Assembly (NCBI RefSeq): GCF_003258605.2
Contig: NZ_CP031264.1
Location: 4,712,001-4,776,000, forward strand
Length of the DNA stretch: 64,000 nucleotides
Direction of reading: 5' to 3'
DNA from: Peterkaempfera bronchialis
GTDB taxonomy: Bacteria; Actinomycetota; Actinomycetes; Streptomycetales; Streptomycetaceae
Shown here: one piece after another, positions 57,487 to 64,000 of the stretch
Layout: each line of letters starts with the position of its first letter
Position numbering within the stretch: the first letter of the stretch is position 1
Notes under the pieces: generated by a model
What the model was told of the DNA's origin: nothing
The model's input: the letters and a program-made list of their open reading frames with translations, nothing else
The model's database searches: none
Program-made: the position numbers and the translations under genes

Positions 57487-60400
57487 GTGCGTACGCCCCG
57501 ACCCCAGGACACCGTCCACCGCCGCCGGGCCCTGGTACGCCGGGCCGCAGCGGGCAGCGTGGTGCTCGCCCTGCTCGCGGCCCCCGGCCTGCTCGACCAC
57601 ACCCCACCGGGCGGCGCCGAACCCGTCTCCCGGGCCGAGACCGCCCCCACACCGGACGGCGACCCGGTCACCGCCCTGCTGGAACTGGACACCGCCACCA
57701 GCTGGCAGGCGTGGCGCAGCGCCCAGGAGAGCGCCCGCCGCGCCCGCCGCTCACCGGAGGCCACCCGCCGCGCCGCCGCGTCCGCCGGTGGACAGCAGCG
57801 CCGCATGATCGCCACTGCCGCCGACCGCATTGCACAGGAGCTGCGCACCGCCGTCCCCGACGCCCAGGTCCTCTACCGCACCCTCGCCGTGGTCTCCGGC
57901 CTGGCCGTACGGGTGCCCGCCGGGGAACTGGGCGCACTGCGCTCGCTGCCCGGCGTCCGCGCGGTCCACCCGATCGCCCACAAGCACCGCGCCAACGCCT
58001 ACTCCGTACCGCTCACCGGCTCTCCCACCGTCTGGGCCGGAACGGACGCGGTACCCGGGAACACCGGGCAGGGCGTCACCATCGGCATCGTCGACAGCGG
58101 CATCGACTACACCCACGCCGACTTCGGCGGCCCCGGCACCGCCGCCGCCTTCAAGGCCGTGGACGGCAGCCGGCCCGCACCTCCCGGGCTCTTCCCCAAC
58201 GCCAAGGTCGTCGGCGGCTGGGACTTCGTCGGCGACGACTACAACACCGACCCCGCCGAGCCGTCCTACGACCCGAAACCGCACCCGGACGCCAACCCGC
58301 TCGACTGCACCGCCAACGGGCACGGCACCCATGTCGCGGGCACCGCCGCCGGGTTCGGCGTCACCCGCGACGGCGCGACCTATACCGGCCCCTACCGGCC
58401 GGGGCTGGACCCCGACTCCTTCCTGGTCGGCCCCGGCGCCGCGCCCGGCGCCCGGCTGTACGCGCTGCGGGTCTTCGGCTGCAACGGTGCCAGCGACGAG
58501 ATCGCCCACGCCCTGGACCGGGCCGCCGACCCCAACCAGGACGGCGACTTCTCCGACCGGCTGGACGTGGTCAACCTCTCCCTCGGCGGCAGCTTCGGCG
58601 ACCCCGGCGACGGCGACGCGGTGGCCGCCGAGCGGCTGGCCGCCACGGGCACGGTGGTGGTCGCCTCGGCGGGCAACGACGGCGATGTCTACGGCGTCGG
58701 CTCCAGCCCGGCCATCGCCCCCCGGGTCATCTCCGTCGCCGCCTCGGTCGACGGCCACACCGACGCCGACGGCATCCGCATCCTGCCCCCACCCGGCGCG
58801 AGCCCAGGCGCCGCAGCCGCTGCCCCGGGCGGCCCGGCCTCCGGCGGCGGGGGAGCGGGCACGGTGGGTTCAGGCCCGGGCGGCCCGGTGCAGGGTTCAG
58901 CCGGGCGGCCCGGCTTGGGTGACGCGGCGTCGGCCAGTGGGGGCACAGGCGGCGGTGACGTTGCCTCGTCAGTGCGCGCCATCGGGCCCGGCCTGGGTGG
59001 CGTGGCTTCGGCCGGCGGGGGAGCGGGTCCGGGCGGCCCGGTCGGGCGGCCCGGTCCGGGGGGTGGGGGCGGCGCTACCGCTGCTGTCCGGGCCGGCCGG
59101 CCCGTGCCGGGCGGGCCCGCTGTGGATCCGGGCGTGCCCGTGGAACCCGGGCCCGAGGCCGGGGCTGTCGTGCCCGCTCACTGGAGCAGCAAGTACACCG
59201 GATGGGACACCCAGGACGTCACCGGGGAGCTCGTCCTGCCCGGGCCAGGCAACGCCGACGGCTGTACGCCCTTCGGGCCCGCCGACGCCGCCCGGCTGCG
59301 CGGCCGGGTCGCGGTGGTCGCCTGGACCACCCGGGACTCCGACCGGGCCTGCGGCTCCGGCGCCCGCGCCGACCGGGCCGCCGACGCCGGGGCAGTCGGG
59401 GTGATCTTCGCCGCCGACGGCGACGAGATCGGCGAGATCGCGGGCAACGCCCGCATCCCGGCCGTGATCGTGGCCCGGGAGGACGGCGAGCGGCTGCGCG
59501 CCGCCGCCGCGTCGGCCACCCCCGTACGGGTGCAGCTCGCCGCCCCCGGCAACACCCTGCGCGGCTCGGTCGCGCAGGACCAGCCGGAGCGGACCGACAT
59601 GCTCGCCGAGTTCTCCTCCCGGGGCAATGGACTGCCCGGCCTGGTCAAGCCGGACATCACCGCGCCCGGCGAGACCATCCTCTCCGCCGCCGTGGGCACC
59701 GGCAGCCGGGGCGTCCGCAAGGACGGCACCTCCATGTCGGCGCCGCACCTCGCCGGAGTCGCCGCCCTGGTCCGCGCCGCCCACCCGGAGTGGACGGCGG
59801 AGCAGGTCAAGGCCGCCCTGATGAACACCGCCAACGCCGACCTGACCACCGGCCCCAGGGGCACCGGAGAGGTGTACGGGCCGGAGCGGGTGGGCGCCGG
59901 GCGGGTCCGCGCCGACCTGGCCGTCCGCACCCCCGCCATCGCCTATGCGGTCGGCGAGGGGGTGCCGACCGGCGCGGTGGGCGTCTCCTTCGGCGAGGTG
60001 CCGGTCACCGGCCCGCTCTCGCTCACCCGCGAGGTGGAGGTCCGCAACCTGGGCGACCGGCCGCTCACCTACCGCACCGGCTACCGCGCCGCCACCGAGG
60101 TCCGGGGGGCGGGGTACACGGTCTCCCCGGCGGAGGTGGCCGTCCCGGTGGGCGGCACCGCCCGGGTCCGGGTCACCCTGGCGGTACCGGTGCCCGCCGC
60201 GCTGGACCGGCACCCCGACCCGACCCTCGAACTGCGGCAGGCCGGACACGCCCGCGTCTACCGTCCGGAGGCCTCCGGCCGGCTGCTGCTCACCCCCGTG
60301 GGCGACGCCCCGGAAGCGCCGCAGCTGCGGGTGCCGGTCTTCGCCGCCCCGCGCCCCGCGTCCGAGCTGGCCGGGGAACTCTCCGCCCGCCTGCCGATCG

Positions 60401-61278
60401 ACCTGGCGGGCCGACCGGGCCTGCTGCTCCGGATCGGTGGCGAAGCCGCCCCCGCCGGGCCGAGGGCCGAGCCGTCCTCGCTGGTCAGCGCCTTCGTCCT
60501 GGGCGGTCAGGGCACCCGCTGGCCGGACTGCGGCCCCCGCCACTCCCCGGGCAGGGACTGTGCCTCCTCCCCCCGGGACCGGATCGCCGACCTGCGGCTG
60601 GCGGGCGCGGCCAGCGATGCACCGGCGGTCGCCGCCCGGGGCGGCGACCCGCTGGAGGACGGCATCCTCTATCTGGTGGCGACCACCTGGGCGGCGGCTG
60701 CCACCCCGGTGGGCAAGGCCGCGGTGCGGGCTTCGCTGGACACCGACGGCGACGGCCGCACCGATGTGGTGGTCGAGGCCGACCGGCTGACCGGCAGCGA
60801 TGTCCTGGTCGCCCGCACCCTGGACGCCACCACCGGCAAGGAACTGGATGTGCAGCCGCTCAACGGCCGGTGGGGCGACACCGACACGGGCCTGCTGGAC
60901 AGCGACACCGTGGTGCTGCCGGTGCGGCTCTCCGCACTGCCCGGCCTGCGGCAGAGCACCGCGCGGATCCGGTACGCCCTGTGGACCGGGCTGCCGCAGA
61001 GCAGCGGCGTCCCCGATGCGGGCCGCGCCCTGGACGCGATCGGGCTGGTCGACGGCCACCCGTCGCTGCCGCTGAATGTGCTGCACCCGGCGCTGGACAT
61101 CCGGGTCGGCGCGGGCGGCCGGGCGGCGGTGGCGGTGCCGGAGGAGCCGGGCACGCTGCTGGCGGTGCGCCGCGACCTGTGGGCGTACGCCTTGCAGGGC
61201 CCGGGCGCGCTGCTGCTGGTCCACCATGGCAACGCCGCCGGCCGGCGCACCCAGGTGGTGCCGCTGCCGATCTGGTGA
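57487..61278 (+). CDS. Secreted S8 subtilase with PA domain and large insertion
   Basis: A 1263-residue secreted serine protease. An Arg-rich N-terminus and hydrophobic stretch ([17 protein letters not shown]) form the signal; an I9-like propeptide follows. Catalytic triad: Asp203 (GIVDSGID), His279 ([10 protein letters not shown]) and Ser749 ([11 protein letters not shown]). Between His and Ser lie a Gly/Pro/Ala-rich low-complexity insert (about 435-561) and a PA-type domain. The C-terminal ~450 residues are Fn3-like and unassigned. GTG 57487 has GGGGAGG 9 bp upstream; a GTG at 57379 would add 36 residues. The stop codon lies in an 18-bp tandem duplication. Confidence 0.9.
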   Translation: MRTPRPQDTVHRRRALVRRAAAGSVVLALLAAPGLLDHTPPGGAEPVSRAETAPTPDGDPVTALLELDTATSWQAWRSAQESARRARRSPEATRRAAASAGGQQRRMIATAADRIAQELRTAVPDAQVLYRTLAVVSGLAVRVPAGELGALRSLPGVRAVHPIAHKHRANAYSVPLTGSPTVWAGTDAVPGNTGQGVTIGIVDSGIDYTHADFGGPGTAAAFKAVDGSRPAPPGLFPNAKVVGGWDFVGDDYNTDPAEPSYDPKPHPDANPLDCTANGHGTHVAGTAAGFGVTRDGATYTGPYRPGLDPDSFLVGPGAAPGARLYALRVFGCNGASDEIAHALDRAADPNQDGDFSDRLDVVNLSLGGSFGDPGDGDAVAAERLAATGTVVVASAGNDGDVYGVGSSPAIAPRVISVAASVDGHTDADGIRILPPPGASPGAAAAAPGGPASGGGGAGTVGSGPGGPVQGSAGRPGLGDAASASGGTGGGDVASSVRAIGPGLGGVASAGGGAGPGGPVGRPGPGGGGGATAAVRAGRPVPGGPAVDPGVPVEPGPEAGAVVPAHWSSKYTGWDTQDVTGELVLPGPGNADGCTPFGPADAARLRGRVAVVAWTTRDSDRACGSGARADRAADAGAVGVIFAADGDEIGEIAGNARIPAVIVAREDGERLRAAAASATPVRVQLAAPGNTLRGSVAQDQPERTDMLAEFSSRGNGLPGLVKPDITAPGETILSAAVGTGSRGVRKDGTSMSAPHLAGVAALVRAAHPEWTAEQVKAALMNTANADLTTGPRGTGEVYGPERVGAGRVRADLAVRTPAIAYAVGEGVPTGAVGVSFGEVPVTGPLSLTREVEVRNLGDRPLTYRTGYRAATEVRGAGYTVSPAEVAVPVGGTARVRVTLAVPVPAALDRHPDPTLELRQAGHARVYRPEASGRLLLTPVGDAPEAPQLRVPVFAAPRPASELAGELSARLPIDLAGRPGLLLRIGGEAAPAGPRAEPSSLVSAFVLGGQGTRWPDCGPRHSPGRDCASSPRDRIADLRLAGAASDAPAVAARGGDPLEDGILYLVATTWAAAATPVGKAAVRASLDTDGDGRTDVVVEADRLTGSDVLVARTLDATTGKELDVQPLNGRWGDTDTGLLDSDTVVLPVRLSALPGLRQSTARIRYALWTGLPQSSGVPDAGRALDAIGLVDGHPSLPLNVLHPALDIRVGAGGRAAVAVPEEPGTLLAVRRDLWAYALQGPGALLLVHHGNAAGRRTQVVPLPIW

Positions 61279-61301
61279 ACGCCGCCGATCTGGTGAACGC
61301 C
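61266..61301 (+). repeat. Perfect 18-bp tandem duplication at subtilase stop
   Basis: GCCGATCTGGTGAACGCC occurs twice (61266-61283, 61284-61301). The first copy contains the TGA stop (61276-61278). Confidence 0.95.
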
Positions 61302-61396
61302 GGGCCCGGCCCGACCGGTCACACCCCGCCGGTCGGGCCGCTGACCAGCCATCGTCCATATAGCGGACACGGGATGTCAGCCCCTGGACGGCCGAG

Positions 61397-61402
61397 TAGG
61401 GT
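61397..61402 (+). promoter_or_regulatory. -10 box for leaderless leuB
   Basis: TAGGGT ends 7 bp before ATG 61410, and no ribosome site precedes it. TGTCAG at 61375-61380 could be a weak -35 (16-bp spacing). Confidence 0.5.
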
Positions 61403-61409
61403 TCCGGAC

Positions 61410-62453
61410 ATGTCTCGCAGCATCCGCCTCGCAGTGATCCCCGGTGACGGTATCGGCCAGGAAGTCGTGGCCGAGGGCCTCAAGGTGCTCGGCGCGGCGC
61501 TGCCGTCCGGCACCAAGGTCGAGACCACCGAGTACGACCTCGGCGCCCGCCGCTGGCACGCCACCGGAGAGACCCTGCCGGACTCGGTGCTGGAGGAGCT
61601 CAAGGGCCACGACGCCATCCTGCTCGGCGCGGTCGGCGACCCGTCGGTGCCGTCCGGCGTGCTGGAGCGCGGGCTGCTGCTCAAGCTCCGCTTCGCCTTC
61701 GACCACCATGTCAACCTCCGCCCGGGCAAGCTCTTCCCCGGCGTGAAGTCGCCGCTGGCGGGCGAGCCGCAGATCGACTTCGTGGTGGTCCGCGAGGGCA
61801 CCGAGGGCCCGTACGTCGGCAACGGCGGCACGCTGCGCGCCGGAACCCCGCACGAGGTGGCCACCGAGGTCTCGCTCAACACCGCCTTCGGCATCGAGCG
61901 CGTGGTCCGCGACGCCTACCGCCGCGCCGCCGCCCGGCCGCGCAAGAAGCTCACCCTGGTCCACAAGAACAATGTGCTGGTGCACGCCGGCCACCTGTGG
62001 AGCTCGATCTTCGCGCGGGTCGGCCAGGAGTTCCCCGAGGTCACCACCGACTATCTGCATGTGGACGCGGCGACGATCTTCTTTGTCACCCAGCCCGAGC
62101 GGTTCGACGTGATCGTCACCGACAACCTCTTCGGCGACATCCTCACCGACCTGGCCGCCGCCGTGACCGGCGGGATCGGGCTGGCCGCCAGCGGCAACAT
62201 CAACCCGAGCGGCGACTTCCCGTCGATGTTCGAGCCGGTGCACGGCTCCGCGCCGGACATCGCCGGTCAGGGCAAGGCCGACCCCACCGCCACGGTGCTC
62301 TCGGTCGCCATGCTGCTGGAGCACCTCGGTCTGGCGGAGGAGGCCGCCCGGATCGAGGCGGCCGTCGCCGCCGACCTCGCCGAGCGGATCGACGGTCCGG
62401 TCCGCTCCACCTCCCAGATCGGCGACGCGCTCGCCGCCCGAGTAGCCGGCTGA
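61410..62453 (+). CDS. leuB: 3-isopropylmalate dehydrogenase
   Basis: A 347-residue NAD-dependent dehydrogenase of leucine synthesis. The N-terminus [15 protein letters not shown], the substrate Arg cluster ([19 protein letters not shown]), the metal-site [12 protein letters not shown] and the cofactor [12 protein letters not shown] are all present. ATG 61410 is chosen because it starts the conserved fold; the frame runs far upstream as a shadow of the subtilase. It is likely leaderless. Confidence 0.98.
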   Translation: MSRSIRLAVIPGDGIGQEVVAEGLKVLGAALPSGTKVETTEYDLGARRWHATGETLPDSVLEELKGHDAILLGAVGDPSVPSGVLERGLLLKLRFAFDHHVNLRPGKLFPGVKSPLAGEPQIDFVVVREGTEGPYVGNGGTLRAGTPHEVATEVSLNTAFGIERVVRDAYRRAAARPRKKLTLVHKNNVLVHAGHLWSSIFARVGQEFPEVTTDYLHVDAATIFFVTQPERFDVIVTDNLFGDILTDLAAAVTGGIGLAASGNINPSGDFPSMFEPVHGSAPDIAGQGKADPTATVLSVAMLLEHLGLAEEAARIEAAVAADLAERIDGPVRSTSQIGDALAARVAG

Positions 62454-62478
62454 CCGGCACTCACCCGCGCCCTTCCCC

Positions 62479-62546
62479 GCGAAGCGGCCCGGACAGCTTG
62501 CCGGAACACGGGCTCCGCCCCCGGCAGGCATCCCGGGCCGCTTCGC
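62479..62546 (+). other. Long hairpin between leuB and ilvE
   Basis: GCGAAGCGGCCCGG (62479-62492) is exactly complementary to CCGGGCCGCTTCGC (62533-62546). Inside, a nested TGCCGG/CCGGCA helix makes a branched or extended structure. It has no T-run. It may terminate leuB or form a structured leader for ilvE. Confidence 0.7.
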
Positions 62547-62719
62547 GACGTTTCGCAGGGGAATCACCACCGACCGTGACCGACCGGTCGTTCGATACCC
62601 CACGGCTGTCCGACCCGGCCCTCGGGATGCGACCATCGAACCTGGGCCCCGGTCCCTCGGCTGTGCCGAGAGGCGTCCGGCGGCCCGCCACGACGAGACG
62701 GTGAAGGACTCACGCAGCC

Positions 62720-63838
62720 ATGACCACGGCACCCCTTGCCCAGGCCCCCCTCACGATCGCACTCAAGCCCTCCTCGCACCCGCTGCCCGCAGCGGAGCGT
62801 GAGGCCCGGCTGGCCAGCCCCGGCTTCGGCCGCGTCTTCACCGACCACATGGTGACCATCCGCTGGACCGAGGGCCAGGGCTGGCACGACGCCCAGCTGG
62901 TGCCGTACGGGCCGCTGGAGATCGACCCGGCCAATATGACGCTGCACTACGGCCAGTCGATCTTCGAGGGCCTGAAGGCATACCGCCGGGCCGACGGGAG
63001 CATCGCCACCTTCCGGCCGACCGCCAACGCCGAGCGGTTCCAGTCCTCCGCCCGCCGGCTGGCCATGCCCGAGCTGCCGGTGGAGACCTTTGTCGAGGCG
63101 GTCGAGGTGCTGGTCCGGCAGGACCGCGACTGGGTGCCCACCCAGCCCGAGCAGTCCCTCTACCTGCGGCCCTTCATGTTCGCCACCGAGGTCGGCCTCG
63201 GCGTGCGCCCGGCCGACGAGTACCTCTTCATGCTGATCGCCTCCCCGGCCGGGGCCTACTTCCCCGGCGGCGTCAAGCCGGTCTCGGTCTGGCTCTCCGA
63301 GGAGTATGTGCGCGCCGCACCCGGCGGCACCGGCGCCGCCAAGTGCGCCGGCAACTACGCCGCCTCGCTGGTCGCCCAGGCCCAGGCCGCCGAGAAGGGC
63401 TGCGACCAGGTCGTCTGGCTGGACGCCGTGGAGCGCCGCTGGATCGAGGAGATGGGTGGCATGAACCTGTACTTCGTGTACGGGGAGGGCGAGGACGCCC
63501 GCATCGTCACCCCCGAGCTCTCCGGCTCCCTGCTCCCCGGTATCACCCGCGACTCCCTGCTGCGGCTGGCCGCCGACCTCGGCCATGAGACCGCCGAGGC
63601 CCGTATCTCCATCGACGACTGGAAGAACGGCAACGCCGACGGCACCCTCACCGAGGTCTTCGCCTGCGGCACCGCCGCCGTGATCACCCCGGTCGGCTCG
63701 GTGAAGTCCACCCGCGCCGACTGGACCGTCGGCAGCGGTGAGCCGGGCCCGGTCACCATGCGGCTGCGTGAGGCCCTGCTGGCCGTGCAGACCGGCCAGG
63801 CCCCCGACACCCACGGCTGGATGCACACCATCTGCTGA
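62720..63838 (+). CDS. ilvE: Branched-chain amino acid aminotransferase
   Basis: A 372-residue class IV PLP aminotransferase, last step of valine, isoleucine and leucine synthesis. Lys208 in [14 protein letters not shown] is the PLP lysine; [12 protein letters not shown] and [11 protein letters not shown] are family signatures. ATG 62720 has only a distant GAAGGA. A short upstream frame (62629-62703, MRPSNLG...TTRR) ends 16 bp before it but is not rich in branched-chain residues. A terminator follows. Confidence 0.98.
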   Translation: MTTAPLAQAPLTIALKPSSHPLPAAEREARLASPGFGRVFTDHMVTIRWTEGQGWHDAQLVPYGPLEIDPANMTLHYGQSIFEGLKAYRRADGSIATFRPTANAERFQSSARRLAMPELPVETFVEAVEVLVRQDRDWVPTQPEQSLYLRPFMFATEVGLGVRPADEYLFMLIASPAGAYFPGGVKPVSVWLSEEYVRAAPGGTGAAKCAGNYAASLVAQAQAAEKGCDQVVWLDAVERRWIEEMGGMNLYFVYGEGEDARIVTPELSGSLLPGITRDSLLRLAADLGHETAEARISIDDWKNGNADGTLTEVFACGTAAVITPVGSVKSTRADWTVGSGEPGPVTMRLREALLAVQTGQAPDTHGWMHTIC

Positions 63839-63863
63839 CGCCCACCCCACCGCAGACGTCCGC

Positions 63864-63897
63864 GCGGGCGGCCCGATGATCCCATCGGGCCGCCCGC
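63864..63897 (+). terminator. Terminator after ilvE
   Basis: GCGGGCGGCCCGATG (63864-63878) pairs perfectly with CATCGGGCCGCCCGC (63883-63897) around a 4-nt loop. Confidence 0.85.
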
Positions 63898-63947
63898 ATG
63901 GTGAGACCGGTTCGGTCGAAGCGGCAGAGCTGTGCAAGACTGCGACC

Positions 63948-63998
63948 GTGTCCTCGCTCGTCGTGATTATTGGCAGCAGGCGCGCCGGTCCGCAGTGA
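63948..63998 (+). CDS. Leader peptide rich in Leu/Val/Ile, right edge
   Basis: A 16-residue reading frame from GTG 63948, MSSLVVIIGSRRAGPQ, with five consecutive branched-chain codons (Leu-Val-Val-Ile-Ile). AAGACT at 63935-63940 may be a -10 box with a start at or near the GTG. It comes after the ilvE terminator and should precede an attenuator for the next gene, probably a citramalate or isopropylmalate synthase, which lies outside the window. Confidence 0.7.
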   Translation: MSSLVVIIGSRRAGPQ

Positions 63999-64000
63999 CC

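Noticed and set aside
62629-62703. Short frame just upstream of ilvE as a leader peptide
   Set aside because: It is rich in Pro, Arg and Gly rather than Leu/Val/Ile, and no terminator lies between it and ilvE.

Overview
The window is high-GC actinobacterial DNA and almost certainly comes from a streptomycete (Streptomyces, Kitasatospora or Streptacidiphilus). The support is the strong G/C third-position bias, frequent GTG starts, many apparently leaderless genes with a TANNNT box just upstream of the start codon, and family-specific content: WXG100 pair, RsbW-like ATPase, large LuxR/ATPase regulator, GGDEF-EAL proteins next to ligA and gatCAB. From memory, the block from the cysteine desulfurase to ilvE follows the Streptomyces coelicolor order around SCO5486-SCO5523. 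I see no tRNA, rRNA, insertion sequence, prophage or CRISPR array.

Layout. 1-5 kb: the end of an L,D-transpeptidase, an enoyl-CoA hydratase, an RsbW-like ATPase, a small HhH protein and a secreted beta-mannanase with a cellulose-binding module. 5-6.6 kb: a translationally coupled WXG100-type pair. 6.7-12.2 kb (minus strand): a three-gene operon joined by two ATGA overlaps, encoding a caspase-like protease fused to a P-loop STAND-type NTPase, a 14-blade WD40 protein and an alpha/beta hydrolase. This is the best candidate for an undescribed defence or cell-death system. 12.3-17.2 kb (minus strand): gcvT-gcvH-glyA-sdaA behind a tandem glycine riboswitch, a glycine to serine to pyruvate route, with two SseB-type genes divergent. 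19.6-21.1 kb: a DUF885 protein. 21.7-27.9 kb: a complete oligopeptide/dipeptide ABC importer. 28-36.6 kb: TRIC channel, IclR regulator, cysteine desulfurase and mnmA (tRNA 2-thiouridine), LOG protein, SDR, MetE-like protein and ligA. 37-51 kb: an RmdB-like GGDEF-EAL protein, gatC-gatA-small membrane protein-gatB, a LuxR-family regulator, a DUF6191 protein, a 2-hydroxyacid dehydrogenase and a second GGDEF-EAL protein with a degenerate EAL domain. 51-64 kb: the branched-chain amino acid and serine region ilvB-ilvN-ilvC-serA, a subtilase, leuB and ilvE.

The BCAA region carries two leader peptides. One before ilvB (MRTRILVLGERVG) is followed by a strong intrinsic terminator, a classic attenuator. 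The other lies at the right edge (MSSLVVIIGSRRAGPQ), ahead of a gene outside the window.

One pattern is not explained by the genes. At eight or more loci a short tandem duplication (about 8 to 126 bp) straddles or abuts a stop codon, so gene tails have been copied repeatedly without changing the encoded protein.
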